This document shows, piece by piece, positions 47,026 through 58,062 of a stretch of DNA of 64,000 bases. A program made the translations under genes and the position numbers. The stretch covers positions 1 to 64,000 of the forward strand of contig JAEWDF010000052.1 in the NCBI GenBank assembly GCA_023390245.1, in the 5' to 3' direction. The stretch is from Pseudomonadota bacterium (lineage in GTDB: Bacteria; Pseudomonadota; Alphaproteobacteria; Caulobacterales; Caulobacteraceae). Positions within the stretch are counted from its first letter, which is position 1, and every line of letters begins with the position of its first letter. The notes beneath the pieces were generated by a model. It saw only the letters and a program-made list of their open reading frames with translations, was not told the DNA's origin and searched no databases.

Positions 47026-48692
47026 CGCAGGACGACGGTCTCGACGATCGGACGCCGGTCCCAGATCTGCTGGCTGGCCTTCTTCAGCGTGCGGGCGACG
47101 GCCTGTTCGATGACCAGTTCGTCCTCCAGCGCCTCTCCCTTCAGGCTGGAGACGACGTTCTCGACCCGTTCCGCCAGGTCGTCCAGCGCGTCGCCCAGCG
47201 GCGTGTCGATGTCGCCCGGCAGGCCGACGCTGCGGATGTCGATGTCGCTGACGATCCGGCCGCGCTTGTCCAGGCAGAAGGCGACGATCAGGACGCCGTT
47301 GGTCGAGGCGTGGCGGCGCTCCTTCAGCGCCTCCCCCTGTTCGGTCACCAGCATGCCGCCGTCGACGTAGAGGCGGCCGTTCGGGACCTCGTCGATGATG
47401 GCGGCCGGGCCGGGGGCCAGGCGGACCATGTCGCCGTTGCGGGGCGTGACCGTCTCGGAAATCCCGATGTCCTTGGCCAGGTTGGCGTGCTCGAGCAGGA
47501 AGCGCCGCACGCCGTGGGTCGGCACCGCGATCCGGGGCCGCGCCCAGGCGTACATCTGGCGCAGCTCCTCGCGGCACGGATGGCCCGAGACGTGGATGCC
47601 GGGGTGATCCTTCTCGGTGTAGAGCCGCACGCCCCGGTCGGCCAGCCTGTCCTGCAGGGCGCCGATCTGGAGCTCGTTGCCGGGAATGACGCGCGACGAG
47701 AAGATGCAGTGGTCGCCCAGGCCCAGCTTGACCGTCGGATGGGTTCCGTCCGCCACGCGCGACAAAGCCGCGCGCGGCTCGCCCTGGCTGCCGGTGCACA
47801 GGTACAGGATCTCGTCGGCCGGCCAGACGCGGGCCTCCTCGTCCGACAGGAAGGGCTTGACGTCCTGCAACATGCCGACGTGCTTGGCCGCCGCCGTGAT
47901 GCGGTGCATCGAGCGTCCGGCCAGGGCGACGCGGCGGCCGGCGGCCTCGGCGGCGCGGATCACGCTGTCCATGCGCGCCACGTTGGAGGCGAAGCAACCC
48001 ACGGCCACGCGCCCCTTCAGCCCGCCGATCAGTTCGGCCAGCGCCTCGCGCACCTTGCCTTCCGACCCCGCCGAGCCTTCGACGAAGACGTTGGTGGAAT
48101 CGCACACCATGGCCAGAACGCCCCGGTCGCCCAGGGCGGTGATGGCGGGCGCGTCGGTCCGGGAGCCGATCACCGGCTCCTCGTCGATCTTCCAGTCGCC
48201 GGTGTGGAACACCAGGCCCAGCGGCGTCTCGATGGCCAGGCCGTTCGGCTCGGCGATCGAATGGGTCATGGTGACGAAGGTCACGCCGAACGGGCCCAGT
48301 TGCACCGAGCCGCCCAACGGAACCTCGATGATCTCGACCTCGTCGATCAGGTTGCGCTCGCGCAGCTTGTCGCGGATCAGATAGGCGGTGAAGGGCGTCG
48401 CATAGACCGGCGCCTTCAGGCGCGGCCACAGCCAACCCAGGGCGCCGATGTGGTCCTCGTGCGCGTGGGTCAGGACGATGCCGCGGATGTCCTCGCCTTC
48501 CAGGAAGGTGGGATCGGGCACGATCACGTCCACGCCGGGCGTCGACAGGTCGCCGAAGGTCACGCCGACGTCGACCACCAGCCACTGGCGGTTCGCCTCA
48601 GGACCGTAGCCGTAGGCGTTCAGGTTCATTCCGACCTCGTCCGAGCCGCCCAGCGGCAGGAAGACGAGTTCGTCGTTCGATTGCTTTTTCAT
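47019..48692 (-). CDS. rnj: Ribonuclease J
   Basis: A metallo-beta-lactamase/beta-CASP nuclease that degrades and matures RNA from the 5' end. The 557-aa protein has LPLGGSDEVGMNLNAY, the zinc motif HAHEDH (H76, H78, D80, H81), FHTGDWKIDEEP, MVCDSTN, the beta-CASP segment and HVSGHPCREELRQMY. It follows coaX with no gap (TGA then ATG). RNase J and RNase E coexist in alphaproteobacteria. Confidence 0.95.
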   Translation of the reverse strand: MKKQSNDELVFLPLGGSDEVGMNLNAYGYGPEANRQWLVVDVGVTFGDLSTPGVDVIVPDPTFLEGEDIRGIVLTHAHEDHIGALGWLWPRLKAPVYATPFTAYLIRDKLRERNLIDEVEIIEVPLGGSVQLGPFGVTFVTMTHSIAEPNGLAIETPLGLVFHTGDWKIDEEPVIGSRTDAPAITALGDRGVLAMVCDSTNVFVEGSAGSEGKVREALAELIGGLKGRVAVGCFASNVARMDSVIRAAEAAGRRVALAGRSMHRITAAAKHVGMLQDVKPFLSDEEARVWPADEILYLCTGSQGEPRAALSRVADGTHPTVKLGLGDHCIFSSRVIPGNELQIGALQDRLADRGVRLYTEKDHPGIHVSGHPCREELRQMYAWARPRIAVPTHGVRRFLLEHANLAKDIGISETVTPRNGDMVRLAPGPAAIIDEVPNGRLYVDGGMLVTEQGEALKERRHASTNGVLIVAFCLDKRGRIVSDIDIRSVGLPGDIDTPLGDALDDLAERVENVVSSLKGEALEDELVIEQAVARTLKKASQQIWDRRPIVETVVLRL

Positions 48693-49469
48693 TCAGCCGT
48701 TCAGATGGGTGTTGCGGCGCCAGATTTCGAGTAGGCCGCGGATGGTGAGGTCCGGATCGAACCGGTCGATGCTGTCGGTCGCGCCCTCGAACAGGCTGGC
48801 CACGCCGCCCGTGCCGATGACGGTCATGGGCCGGCCCCACTCGCCCTTGATGCGCGCGACCAGACCCTCGATCAGGGAGACGTAGCCCCAGAAGACGCCG
48901 GACTGCATGGCCTCGACCGTCCCCTTGCCGATCACCCGGTCGGGCTTCTGGATGGCGATGCGCGGCAGCTTGGCGGCCGCCTCGTGCAGGGCCTGGAGCG
49001 ACAGGTTGATCCCCGGCGCGATCAGACCGCCCTCGAAGGCGCCGTCGGCGGCGACGATGTCGAAGGTGGTCGCCGTGCCGCTGTCGATCACGATCAGGTC
49101 GCCGGGATAGGCCAGGTGCGCCCCGATGGCGTTGACCAGGCGGTCGGACCCGGCCTCGCTGGGCTTGGCGATGCGGACCTCGATGCCCAGGTCGACGTTC
49201 TCGCCGATCACCAGCGGCTCGATGGCCAGGTAGCGCCGCGCCAGGTTCCTCAGGTTGAAGATCGACTGCGGCACCACGCTGGATATGATGCAGCCGGTCA
49301 GGGCGTCGAACGCCAGCCCCTTCATCGTCAGCAATTGGTGCAGCCAGACGGCGTATTCGTCGGCGGTGCGGCTGGCCTCGGTCGCGGTGCGCCACTGGGC
49401 GGTCCAGCGCTCGCCGTCGTGCACCGCGAAAAGGGTGTTGGTGTTGCCCTGTTCGATCGCCAGCAGCAT
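48693..49469 (-). CDS. coaX: Type III pantothenate kinase
   Basis: First step of coenzyme A synthesis. The 258-aa acetate-kinase-fold protein has the phosphate-binding start [10 protein letters not shown], in which Glu (E6) stands where most CoaX proteins have Asp, the motif [15 protein letters not shown] with the catalytic Asp, [23 protein letters not shown], and GTGGVASLF. It overlaps the birA stop (TGATG) and is followed directly by rnj; this birA-coaX-rnj tail after nuoN is a conserved alphaproteobacterial order. Confidence 0.93.
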   Translation of the reverse strand: MLLAIEQGNTNTLFAVHDGERWTAQWRTATEASRTADEYAVWLHQLLTMKGLAFDALTGCIISSVVPQSIFNLRNLARRYLAIEPLVIGENVDLGIEVRIAKPSEAGSDRLVNAIGAHLAYPGDLIVIDSGTATTFDIVAADGAFEGGLIAPGINLSLQALHEAAAKLPRIAIQKPDRVIGKGTVEAMQSGVFWGYVSLIEGLVARIKGEWGRPMTVIGTGGVASLFEGATDSIDRFDPDLTIRGLLEIWRRNTHLNG

Positions 49470-50233
49470 CAGACGGCCGCGATCTTGGACACTGGGCCGA
49501 AGAACACGTCCCCGGCCGAGATCGCCCGCCGCGAACCGTCGGCCAGCCGCAGGCGCAGGGCGCCGTCGGCCTCGACCCCCTCGGCGACGCCTTCCAGCGT
49601 CTCATGCTCCAGACGTGCGGTGCAGGGGCCGTTCAGGCCGGTCAGCCGGCTCGTCCACGCCTCGAGGATGGGCTCGAAACCCAGCGTCCGCCAGCGCCCC
49701 CACCATACGGCGAAGGTCTCGGCCAGAATCTCCGCCGCCGCCTCGACCGGCGGCGCAAAGCTCATGTCCGCTCTCAGCCGGTCGGCCAGGGCCGCCGCGC
49801 CGCGCTCGGTGTCGGTCGGCGCATGGGCCAGGTTGACGCCGATGCCGACGGCCAGCCACAGCCCGCCGTCCGGATGCGGGCCGCTCTCGATCAGGATGCC
49901 GGACACCTTGGTTCCATCCAGCAGCACGTCGTTGGGCCATTTGATCGCCACCAGCGCCGGCGACACGAACACGTCCAGCAGGTCGGCGACGGCCAGGGCC
50001 GCGACGAAGGTGGCCTGGGCCGCTTCAGACGCGGATTGCGACGTCGTGATCAACAGGGTCGCGGCCAGATTGCCCGGTTCGCTGCTCCAGTGGCGCCCGC
50101 GCCGGCCGCGCCCGGCGGTCTGCCGGCGGGCCACGATCCAGCGCGGCCCCGTCTCGCCGGCCTCGGCCAGCCGACGCGCCTCGGCGTTGGTCGAGTCGAT
50201 CTCGTCCAGAATGACGAGGGGGGCGGGATTCAC
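49469..50233 (-). CDS. birA: Biotin-[acetyl-CoA-carboxylase] ligase
   Basis: Attaches biotin to the carboxyl carrier protein. The 254-aa protein has the biotinyl-AMP loop [24 protein letters not shown] and [19 protein letters not shown], then GIGVNL and a small C-terminal SH3-like domain. The DNA-binding helix-turn-helix of E. coli BirA is absent, so it is a ligase only. It starts with GTG, 4 nt after the nuoN stop. Confidence 0.93.
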   Translation of the reverse strand: MNPAPLVILDEIDSTNAEARRLAEAGETGPRWIVARRQTAGRGRRGRHWSSEPGNLAATLLITTSQSASEAAQATFVAALAVADLLDVFVSPALVAIKWPNDVLLDGTKVSGILIESGPHPDGGLWLAVGIGVNLAHAPTDTERGAAALADRLRADMSFAPPVEAAAEILAETFAVWWGRWRTLGFEPILEAWTSRLTGLNGPCTARLEHETLEGVAEGVEADGALRLRLADGSRRAISAGDVFFGPVSKIAAV

Positions 50234-50237
50234 CGCC

Positions 50238-51680
50238 CTACCCGTTCCCGAAGCCGGCGGCCGCCGCGCGCGTCACCGGCTCCAGCCACGCCAGCGCGAC
50301 CAGCACCAGCGGAAAGGAGAAGGCGGCCGCAGCCCAGCCGATCCACTTTGCTTCCACCGGCGCCTTGTCGGTCGCAACGTCGTCGGCCGGGGCGTCGAAC
50401 CACATCAGCTTGATGATGCGCAGATAGTAGAAGGCGGCGACGACCGAGGCGACCAGACCGATGGCGGCCACGATCCACAGGCCCGCGTTCGCCGCAGCCC
50501 CGAACACATAGTACTTGGCCCAGAAGCCTGACATCGGCGGCATGCCGAGAACCGACAGCGACAGGATGGTCAGGGCCACGGCGGTCAGCGGCCGATCCTT
50601 CTTCAGGCCCGCCAGGTCCTGGATGCGGCGGATCGGCCGGCCCGACTTGGACAGCGACAGCAGGATGGCGAAGAAGCCGATCTGATCGACGACATACAGC
50701 GTCATGAACATCAGCATGGCCTGCAGACCCGCCGACGTGCCCGCCGCGATCCCGAGCAAGGCGTAGCCGATGTTGGCGATCGACGAATAGGCCAGCAGGC
50801 GCTGGATATCTTTCTGCGCCAGACCGCCGAATGCGCCCACGGCGAAGGAGATCAGCGAGATCGCCACCAGCACCTGGGCCCATTGGCCATGCGCTTCGCC
50901 AAAGCCGCTTTCCAGCGCCCGGGCGATCAGCACCATGGCCGCCATCTTCGGCGCCGTGGCGAACAGCGCCACGACCGGGGTCGGCGCGCCTTCGTAAACG
51001 TCGGGCGTCCACATGTGGAACGGCGCCGCGGAAACCTTGAACGCCAGGCCACAGATCAGGAACACCAGGCCGAACAGCAGGCCGGTGGACGGGTGATCCA
51101 CGGCGAAGGCGGCGATGTCCTCGTAGCGCATCGAGCCGGCGAAGCCGTAGATCAGGCTGGCGCCGTAAAGCAGCAGGCCCGACGACAGGGCGCCCAGGAC
51201 GAAATACTTCAGCCCCGCTTCCGAGGCCTTGGCGTCGTCGCGGTGGAAGGCGGCCAGGACGTAGAGCGCCAGCGAATGCAGCTCGATGCCGACGTACATG
51301 GAGATCAGGTCGCCCGAGGACGCCATCATGCCCATGCCCACGGCGGCCAGCACGATCAGGACCGGATACTCAAACTTGGCGATACGCGTGCGGCGCATCC
51401 AGCCGTCGCCCAGCACGATGGCGGCGGCCGAGGCCAGGTAGATGACGCTCTTGCCGTAGATGGCCAGCGGGTCGGCGACATAGGCGCCGTGGAACGCCTG
51501 GCCCCACGGGCCGGTGACCGCGATCGCGGCGCCGGCGATCAGCAGCAGCACCGACAGGAGGGAGACAAGCCGCGTGCTCTTCTCGCCGGCGAAGGCGCCG
51601 ACCATGAGCAGCACCAGGGCGCCGACCGCGAGGGTCAGCTCCGAGGCGGCGAGATGAAGGGCCGAGGAGAGGTCAATCAT
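50238..51680 (-). CDS. nuoN: NADH-quinone oxidoreductase subunit N
   Basis: A proton-pumping antiporter-like subunit of complex I. The 480-aa protein has about 14 helices, with the core segments VLAAFHRDDAKASEAGLKYFVLGALSSGLLLYG-type (helices 4-5, carrying a conserved Lys), FKVSAAPFHMWTPDVYEGAPTP (the broken helix 7) and DIQRLLAYSSIANIGYALLG. Last nuo gene of the operon. Confidence 0.97.
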   Translation of the reverse strand: MIDLSSALHLAASELTLAVGALVLLMVGAFAGEKSTRLVSLLSVLLLIAGAAIAVTGPWGQAFHGAYVADPLAIYGKSVIYLASAAAIVLGDGWMRRTRIAKFEYPVLIVLAAVGMGMMASSGDLISMYVGIELHSLALYVLAAFHRDDAKASEAGLKYFVLGALSSGLLLYGASLIYGFAGSMRYEDIAAFAVDHPSTGLLFGLVFLICGLAFKVSAAPFHMWTPDVYEGAPTPVVALFATAPKMAAMVLIARALESGFGEAHGQWAQVLVAISLISFAVGAFGGLAQKDIQRLLAYSSIANIGYALLGIAAGTSAGLQAMLMFMTLYVVDQIGFFAILLSLSKSGRPIRRIQDLAGLKKDRPLTAVALTILSLSVLGMPPMSGFWAKYYVFGAAANAGLWIVAAIGLVASVVAAFYYLRIIKLMWFDAPADDVATDKAPVEAKWIGWAAAAFSFPLVLVALAWLEPVTRAAAAGFGNG

Positions 51681-51689
51681 GCTTCAGTC

Positions 51690-53174
51690 TCACCCGCCGA
51701 TCGCCGCGCGATAGGCATTGGTCAGGGCCTCGACGGCGGGCCCGGTGTAATCGAGGACGGCGCCCGGCTGGACGCCCAGCCACAGGGTGCCGACGATCAG
51801 CGGCGCGAACAGCAGCAGTTCGCGCTTGTCGATGTCGGTGATGGTCTGCAGCTTCGGATTGGTGATTTCGCCGAACATCATCGCCCGGTACAGCGTCAGG
51901 GCGTAGACCGCCGAGAAGATGACGCCCGAGGCCGCAACCAGCGCCGCCCAGGTGGAGGCGTGATAGGTCCCGGTCATCGTCAGCACTTCGCCGATGAAGC
52001 CCGAGGTGCCCGGCAGGCCGACATTGGCCATGGTGAACATCAGGAAGATGGCGGCGTACCACGGCATCCTCGACGTCAGGCCGCCGTACAGCGCGATCTC
52101 GCGGGTGTGCATCCGGTCGTAGACGACGCCGACGCACAGGAACAGCGCGCCCGAGATCAGGCCGTGGCTGATCATCTGGAACACCGCGCCCTGCATCCCG
52201 ACCTCGGTCCCCGAGAAGATGCCCAGCGTCACGAAGCCCATGTGCGCCACCGACGAATAGGCGATCAGCTTCTTCATGTCGGTCTGCCGCCAGGCGACCA
52301 GCGAGGTGTAGACGATTGCGATCACCGACAGGGTGTAGACCAGCGGCCGGAACATCTCCGACGCCATCGGGAACATCGGCACGTTGAACAGGATGAAGCC
52401 GTACCCGCCCAGCTTCAGCAGGATGCCGGCCAGGATGACCGACCCGGCCGTCGGCGCCTGAACGTGGGCGTCGGGCAGCCAGGTGTGGACCGGCCACATC
52501 GGCATCTTCACCGCAAATGAGGCGAAGAAGGCCAGCCACAGGATGGGCTGCACGGCGGGGCTGAACGCGAACCGCTTCAGTTCCGGGATGCTGGTGGTGC
52601 CGGCGGTGTGCGCCATCCACAGCATGGCCAGCAGCATCAGCACCGACCCCAGCAGGGTGTAGAGGAAGAACTTGTAGGCCGCGTAGATCCGGTTCTGACC
52701 GCCCCAGATGCCGATGATCAGGAACATCGGCACCAGGGTGCCCTCGAAGAAGATGTAGAACAGGAACAGGTCCAGCGCCGTGAACACGCCGATGACCAGC
52801 GTCTCCAGCACCAGGAAAGCGATCATGTATTCGACGACGCGCGTCTGGACCGACTTCCAGCTGGCCACGATGCAGATCGGCATCAGGAAGGCGGTCAGCA
52901 GCACGAACAGGATCGACACGCCGTCGACGCCCAGGTGGTAGCTGGCGCCGGCGAACCAGGGCGCGAACTCCACGAACTGATAGCTGACGTTCGACGGATC
53001 GAAGCCGGCGACCAGCGCGACCGAGACGGCCAGCACCGCCAGGGTCGTGACCAGGGCGATCCAGCGCGCGGCCGGCGCCGCGGCGTCCTGCGTCCTGGAG
53101 GCCAGCCTGGCGATGAAGATCGCCAGGGCGCCGACCAGCGGCAGGAAGGTGACGAGGCTCAGGATGTAGGGCAC
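51690..53174 (-). CDS. nuoM: NADH-quinone oxidoreductase subunit M
   Basis: The second antiporter-like subunit, 494 aa. Recognised by [60 protein letters not shown] and [22 protein letters not shown] start at 53174 ([12 protein letters not shown]) with GGGGAG upstream is chosen because it lies 4 nt after the nuoL stop; the longer open frame would overlap nuoL. Confidence 0.97.
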   Translation of the reverse strand: MPYILSLVTFLPLVGALAIFIARLASRTQDAAAPAARWIALVTTLAVLAVSVALVAGFDPSNVSYQFVEFAPWFAGASYHLGVDGVSILFVLLTAFLMPICIVASWKSVQTRVVEYMIAFLVLETLVIGVFTALDLFLFYIFFEGTLVPMFLIIGIWGGQNRIYAAYKFFLYTLLGSVLMLLAMLWMAHTAGTTSIPELKRFAFSPAVQPILWLAFFASFAVKMPMWPVHTWLPDAHVQAPTAGSVILAGILLKLGGYGFILFNVPMFPMASEMFRPLVYTLSVIAIVYTSLVAWRQTDMKKLIAYSSVAHMGFVTLGIFSGTEVGMQGAVFQMISHGLISGALFLCVGVVYDRMHTREIALYGGLTSRMPWYAAIFLMFTMANVGLPGTSGFIGEVLTMTGTYHASTWAALVAASGVIFSAVYALTLYRAMMFGEITNPKLQTITDIDKRELLLFAPLIVGTLWLGVQPGAVLDYTGPAVEALTNAYRAAIGG

Positions 53175-53178
53175 GGGA

Positions 53179-55257
53179 TCAGGCTCCCCACGCGAGGATG
53201 GCAAAGGTGAGCAGGCCGGCCACCCCGAGCAGCATCACGAAGGCATAGTGATAGACATAGCCGGACTGGATCTTGGCCAGTCGGGCCGCGGATTTGAGCG
53301 ACGCCCAGGCGGCGCCGTTCGGCCCCAGCCCGTCGATGATGCGGACGTCCCCCACCTTCCAGAAGACGTTCCCGACGGCGCGGAAGCCGCGCACGAAGAC
53401 GAAGTCGTACAACTCGTCGAAATACCACTTGTTATACAGGAAGTTGTACAGGAACCCGCCACGCTCGGCCATGCGCCGGCCCATGCCTTCGCGGGCGACG
53501 TAGATCCAGTAGGCGAAGGCCGTGCCGATCAGCGTCAGGACCAGCGGCGACCACTTCACCCAGGTCGGGACCTCGTGGCTCTCGTGCAGGACGTGGTTGT
53601 GTTCGCCGGTGAAGATGGCGCCGCGCCAGAACTCGCCCTCATGGTGGCCGATGAAGTGCGGCGCGAAGGCGAAGCCCGCCGCGACGGCGCCCACCGACAG
53701 CAGGATCAGCGGAACCAGCATCACCCACGGGCTCTCGTGCGGATGCAGCGGGCCATGGTGGCCGTGATCGTCGTGCGCGTGATCGTCGGCGATGGGCTCG
53801 GAGTGGGTCTCCAGCTGGGCGTGCGAGGCGTGGTCGTCCGCGTGGTGGGCGTCGCCCTCTTCCTTCCACACCGGCTTGTTGTGGAAGGTCATGAACACCA
53901 GACGCCAGGAATAGTAGGCCGTCAGGCCGGCGGCGAAGATGCCGACGAAGAAGGCGAACAGGCCGACCGCGCTGTGGCCCGAGGCCGCCGAGGCGTAGGC
54001 GCTCTCGATGATCGAGTCCTTGGAGTAGAAGCCCGCGAAGCCGCCGACGCCGGGGATGCCCAGGCCCGTGATAGCGATGGTGCCGATGGTCATCACCGCA
54101 TAGGTGATCGGCAGCAGCTTCCACAGGCCGCCCATCTTCCGCATGTCCTGCTCGTGGTGCATGCCGTGGATCACCGAACCAGCGCCCAGGAACAGCAGGG
54201 CCTTGAAGAAGGCGTGCGTGAACAGGTGGAACATGGCGGCCTGATAGGCGCCGACGCCCGCCGCGAAGAACATGTAGCCCAGCTGCGAACAGGTCGAATA
54301 GGCGATGACCCGCTTGATGTCGTTCTGGGTCAGGCCGACCGTGGCGGCGAACAGGGCCGTGATCGCACCGATGATGGCGATGATCTGGGCGGCGCCCGGC
54401 GCGTGCTCGTAGATGGGCGAAAGCAGGCAGACCATATAGACGCCGGCCGTCACCATGGTGGCGGCGTGGATCAGGGCCGACACCGGGGTCGGGCCCTCCA
54501 TCGCGTCGGGCAGCCAGGTGTGCAGGAAGAACTGCGCCGACTTGCCCATGGCGCCGATGAACAGCAGGAAGCCCGCCAGGTCGAGCGCCGACCACTGGAC
54601 GCCCAGGAATTCCCACGTCGTGCCGGCGCGCTCGCCGATCATCGGGAACAGTTCGGCGAACTCGATGGTGCCGTACATCCAGAAGATCGTCATGATCCCC
54701 AGGACGAAGCCGAAGTCGCCGACGCGGTTGACGACGAAGGCCTTGATGGCGGCGGCGCTGGCCGTGGGCTTCTTGTACCAGAAGCCGATCAGCAGATAGG
54801 ACGCCAGACCCACGCCTTCCCAGCCGAAGAAGATCTGCATGAAGTCGGCGGCCGTCACCAGCGCCAGCATCATGAAGGTGAACAGGCTCAGATAGGCGAA
54901 GAAGCGCGGCTTGGAGTCGTCCTCGGCCATGTAGCCCCAGGAATACAGGTGCACCAGCGACGACACGCTGGTGACCACGATCAGCATGGTCGCCGACAGG
55001 GCGTCGATGCGGATCGACCAGGCCGACTGGAAGTCGCCCACATTGATGAACGGCGCCAGGCGCAGGGTGAAGGGCTCCAGATGGCCCCACGTCCACTGGC
55101 CGAACACCGTCCAGGCGACCGCGCACGAGAAGAACAGCAGGCCGGTCGTGACGGCCTGCGACGGGACGTTGCCGATCCGGCGGCCGAAGAAGCCGGCGAT
55201 GGCGGCGCCCAGCAGCGGGGCGAAGACGCCCAGGATGACGAGGGTTTGAAGGCTCAC
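53179..55257 (-). CDS. nuoL: NADH-quinone oxidoreductase subunit L
   Basis: The distal proton-pumping subunit with the long lateral helix, 692 aa. Signature segments are [61 protein letters not shown] and [17 protein letters not shown]. Between about residues 465 and 508 there is a hydrophilic loop with 12 His and many Asp (for example [20 protein letters not shown]), before the last helices. It starts with GTG; an inverted repeat separates it from nuoK. Confidence 0.97.
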   Translation of the reverse strand: MSLQTLVILGVFAPLLGAAIAGFFGRRIGNVPSQAVTTGLLFFSCAVAWTVFGQWTWGHLEPFTLRLAPFINVGDFQSAWSIRIDALSATMLIVVTSVSSLVHLYSWGYMAEDDSKPRFFAYLSLFTFMMLALVTAADFMQIFFGWEGVGLASYLLIGFWYKKPTASAAAIKAFVVNRVGDFGFVLGIMTIFWMYGTIEFAELFPMIGERAGTTWEFLGVQWSALDLAGFLLFIGAMGKSAQFFLHTWLPDAMEGPTPVSALIHAATMVTAGVYMVCLLSPIYEHAPGAAQIIAIIGAITALFAATVGLTQNDIKRVIAYSTCSQLGYMFFAAGVGAYQAAMFHLFTHAFFKALLFLGAGSVIHGMHHEQDMRKMGGLWKLLPITYAVMTIGTIAITGLGIPGVGGFAGFYSKDSIIESAYASAASGHSAVGLFAFFVGIFAAGLTAYYSWRLVFMTFHNKPVWKEEGDAHHADDHASHAQLETHSEPIADDHAHDDHGHHGPLHPHESPWVMLVPLILLSVGAVAAGFAFAPHFIGHHEGEFWRGAIFTGEHNHVLHESHEVPTWVKWSPLVLTLIGTAFAYWIYVAREGMGRRMAERGGFLYNFLYNKWYFDELYDFVFVRGFRAVGNVFWKVGDVRIIDGLGPNGAAWASLKSAARLAKIQSGYVYHYAFVMLLGVAGLLTFAILAWGA

Positions 55258-55283
55258 GATCGGATCAGCCCTTCACTTCAAGT

Positions 55284-55414
55284 CCGCTCATCCCCGCGAA
55301 AGCGGGGACCCAGCGCTTTGGGCGCGCCGGACTGACCGGCGAGTTATTGAAACAAATCCCGCTCACCGAGTCCTCGTGAAAGAACTGGGTCCCCGCTTTC
55401 GCGGGGATGAGCGG
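55284..55414. repeat. Perfect 30-bp inverted repeat in the nuoK-nuoL gap
   Basis: Arms at 55284-55313 and 55385-55414 are exact inverse complements over 30 nt, with 71 nt between. Each arm begins CCGCTCATCCCCGCG (or its complement) and contains its own palindrome (CCCCGCGAAAGCGGGG). It lies in a 180-nt gap inside an otherwise compact operon. The TCATCCCCGCG...GGGACCCAG type of sequence is a common dispersed palindrome in alphaproteobacterial genomes. Confidence 0.85.
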
Positions 55415-55437
55415 AAAGGAATGACACTGGCTCATGC

Positions 55438-55746
55438 TCACCCCTTCATGACCGATGCGTCATCCACCGCGATGTCGCCGCGGTTGCGGAAGAAGGTGAC
55501 CAGGATCGCCAGGCCGACGGCGGCCTCGGCCGCAGCGACGGTCAGGACGAACATGGCCATGATCTGCCCCGACACCTCGTTCAGGTAGGTCGAGAAGGCG
55601 ACGAAGTTGATGTTCACCGCCAGCAGGATCAGCTCGATCGACATCAGGATGATGATGACGTTCTTGCGGTTCACGAAGATGCCGAACACGCCGATGGTGA
55701 ACAGGATCGCGGCGACCGTCAGATAGTGGGTCAATCCGATGACCAT
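55438..55746 (-). CDS. nuoK: NADH-quinone oxidoreductase subunit K
   Basis: A 102-aa membrane subunit with three helices: [22 protein letters not shown], the glutamate-bearing [20 protein letters not shown], and [20 protein letters not shown] with its own conserved Glu. The two buried Glu residues belong to the proton path. The start overlaps the nuoJ stop by one base. Confidence 0.97.
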   Translation of the reverse strand: MVIGLTHYLTVAAILFTIGVFGIFVNRKNVIIILMSIELILLAVNINFVAFSTYLNEVSGQIMAMFVLTVAAAEAAVGLAILVTFFRNRGDIAVDDASVMKG

Positions 55747-56372
55747 CAGAGAAGCTCCTCGGCGCTGACGCCCTGCCCCGTCGCGGCCGGCTTGACCTCG
55801 ACCGACTTCCTGCGGTCGCGGTTCACCTGGTCGCCCGGGTTCTGGCGGCGGATATTCGGCTTGTGGCGCAGGGTCAGGGTGATGGCCCCGATCATGGCGA
55901 TCAGCAGCACGATCCCTGCCGCCTGGAAGAAGTAGATGTAGTCCGTGTAGAGCACTCGCCCGATGGCCTCGACATTGGTCACGTCGGGACCGGGAACGCC
56001 GGGCGCCTCAAGACCCGCCGCCGCGCCACCCTGGACCACGGCGATGGACACCATGATCATCTCGGCCAGCAGCACGCCGGCGACGATGGCCGCCAGCGGC
56101 AGGTAGCGCGCGTAACCCTCGCGCAGCTTGATGAAGTCGACATCCAGCATCATCACGACGAACAGGAACAGCACCGCGACGGCGCCGACGTAGACCACGA
56201 CGAGCAGCATCGCCAGGAACTCCGCGCCCAACAGCACGAACAGCCCGGCCGATGAGAAGAAGGCCAGGATCAGCCACAGCACGCTGTGCACGGGATTGCG
56301 CGCGGTCACGACCAGAAGGCCCGAGACCACGGCGGTCGCCGCCAGCAGATAGAAGGCTATGCCTTGCAGCAT
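55746..56372 (-). CDS. nuoJ: NADH-quinone oxidoreductase subunit J
   Basis: A 208-aa membrane subunit with five helices. [58 protein letters not shown] sequence (residues about 27-80) contains the family's [12 protein letters not shown] pi-bulge helix. The C-terminal 40 residues are hydrophilic and Arg-rich. The gap to nuoI is 72 nt without features. Confidence 0.96.
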   Translation of the reverse strand: MLQGIAFYLLAATAVVSGLLVVTARNPVHSVLWLILAFFSSAGLFVLLGAEFLAMLLVVVYVGAVAVLFLFVVMMLDVDFIKLREGYARYLPLAAIVAGVLLAEMIMVSIAVVQGGAAAGLEAPGVPGPDVTNVEAIGRVLYTDYIYFFQAAGIVLLIAMIGAITLTLRHKPNIRRQNPGDQVNRDRRKSVEVKPAATGQGVSAEELL

Positions 56373-56444
56373 GTCGGGACGAAGCCCCTTTCGTCTTGGC
56401 CGCGATCCCCTACGGAATCGCCGACCCGTTCAAGCGTGTGCGCC

Positions 56445-56936
56445 TTAGCGGTAAGGCGCGTCGAGTTCCAGATTCTTGGCGATGACCCGTTCCCAGCGGT
56501 CGCCGTTCGAGAGCAGCCGCTCCTTGTCGTACAGCAGCTCCTCGCGCGTCTCGACCGCGAACTCCGAGTTCGGGCCTTCCACGATGGCGTCCACCGGGCA
56601 GGCCTCCTGGCACAGGCCGCAGTAGATGCATTTGACCATGTCGATGTCGTAACGCGTCGTGCGGCGGCTGCCGTCGGCGCGCGGCTCGGCCTCGATGGTG
56701 ATGGCTTGGGCCGGGCAGATGGCCTCGCACAGCTTGCAGGCGATGCAGCGCTCCTCGCCGTTCGGATAGCGGCGCAGGGCGTGCTCGCCGCGGAAGCGCG
56801 GCGACTGCGGATTGCGCTCGAACGGATAGTTCACGGTCGCCTTGGGGCGCGCCATGTACTTCAGCGACAGGCCGATGGCGCCGATGACGTCCAGCATCAT
56901 CGCGCCCTTGGTGGCTTGGACGATCCGGGTGAACAT
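56445..56936 (-). CDS. nuoI: NADH-quinone oxidoreductase subunit I
   Basis: The peripheral-arm ferredoxin-like subunit with clusters N6a and N6b. The 163-aa protein carries two complete 4Fe-4S motifs, [12 protein letters not shown] and [12 protein letters not shown], and the N-terminal amphipathic helix region. AAGGAT lies upstream of the ATG. Confidence 0.97.
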   Translation of the reverse strand: MFTRIVQATKGAMMLDVIGAIGLSLKYMARPKATVNYPFERNPQSPRFRGEHALRRYPNGEERCIACKLCEAICPAQAITIEAEPRADGSRRTTRYDIDMVKCIYCGLCQEACPVDAIVEGPNSEFAVETREELLYDKERLLSNGDRWERVIAKNLELDAPYR

Positions 56937-56985
56937 CAGGCGTTATCCTTGGGAGCGGCGGCGGCGAAAGCGGGAAGCATGATCG

Positions 56986-58059
56986 TCAGCCCCCCACCAC
57001 GAACACGCGCCAGGCCGACACGATCACGACGGCCACGATCGAGGTCGGCAGGAAGATCTTCCAGCCCAGCCGCATCAGCTGGTCGTAGCGATAGCGGGGC
57101 ACGAAGGCCTTCACCATCGAGATCATGACGAACCAGAAGACCGTCTTGGCCATGAAGGTCAGCAGATAGATCGCATAGGCGATCCACGCCGGCAGTCCGT
57201 CCATCCACGCCTGGGGCACGCCTGGATTCCAGCCGCCGAAGAACAGCAGGCTGATCATCGCCGACATGAAGACGATGTTGACGTACTCGCCCATCATGAA
57301 CAGCAGGTACGGCGTCGAGCTGTATTCGACCTGGTAACCGGCCACCAATTCGGACTCAGCCTCGGGCAGGTCGAACGGCGGGCGGTTGGTCTCGGCCAGG
57401 GCCGAGATGAAGAAGATGATCGACATCGGGAACAGGATCACGATCAGCGGCCAGGTGTCCGCCCCGCCGCCGAAGCCGTACCAGTTCCAGAACATGCCCT
57501 TCTGGCTGTCGACGATGGCCGACAGGTTCATGCTGCCCGCCAGCAGGATCACATTGATGATGATCAGGCCCAGCGAGACCTCATAGGACACCATCTGCGC
57601 CGCCGAACGCAGCGAACCCAGGAACGGGTATTTCGAGTTCGAGGCCCAGCCGCCCATGATGATGCCGTACACGCCCAGCGACGACACCGCGAAGATGTAC
57701 AGGATCCCGACATTCAGGTCCGACACCACCCAGCCGGGGGCGAAGGGGATCACGGCCCAGGCCATGAAGGCCAGGATGACGGTGATGATCGGGGCGATGA
57801 TGAACACCGCCTTGTCCGCGCCGGCCGGGATGACGACCTCCTTCAGCACGAACTTGATCATGTCGGCGAAGGACTGCAGCAGGCCGAAGGGGCCGACGAC
57901 ATTCGGTCCCTTGCGCATCTGCACGCCCGCCCAGACCTTGCGGTCGGCCAGCAGCAGGAAGGCGACGGCGATCAGCACGCCGACGGTGATCAGCAGGATC
58001 TGGCCGACGGTGATCAGCGTCCAGCCGACCGGGGTGCTCCAGAAGGAAACGGGGTCCAT
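56986..58059 (-). CDS. nuoH: NADH-quinone oxidoreductase subunit H
   Basis: The membrane subunit that forms the quinone chamber with nuoB and nuoD. The 357-aa protein has eight helices, with the quinone-site loop [33 protein letters not shown] sequence (residues about 33-62) and [30 protein letters not shown] loop (about 221-246). It begins 3 nt after the nuoG stop. Confidence 0.97.
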   Translation of the reverse strand: MDPVSFWSTPVGWTLITVGQILLITVGVLIAVAFLLLADRKVWAGVQMRKGPNVVGPFGLLQSFADMIKFVLKEVVIPAGADKAVFIIAPIITVILAFMAWAVIPFAPGWVVSDLNVGILYIFAVSSLGVYGIIMGGWASNSKYPFLGSLRSAAQMVSYEVSLGLIIINVILLAGSMNLSAIVDSQKGMFWNWYGFGGGADTWPLIVILFPMSIIFFISALAETNRPPFDLPEAESELVAGYQVEYSSTPYLLFMMGEYVNIVFMSAMISLLFFGGWNPGVPQAWMDGLPAWIAYAIYLLTFMAKTVFWFVMISMVKAFVPRYRYDQLMRLGWKIFLPTSIVAVVIVSAWRVFVVGG

Positions 58060-58062
58060 GAG

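Noticed and set aside
53248..55335. 695-codon plus-strand frame opposite nuoL
   Set aside because: Antisense shadow of nuoL; low-complexity Gln/Arg/Asp composition and no homology seen.
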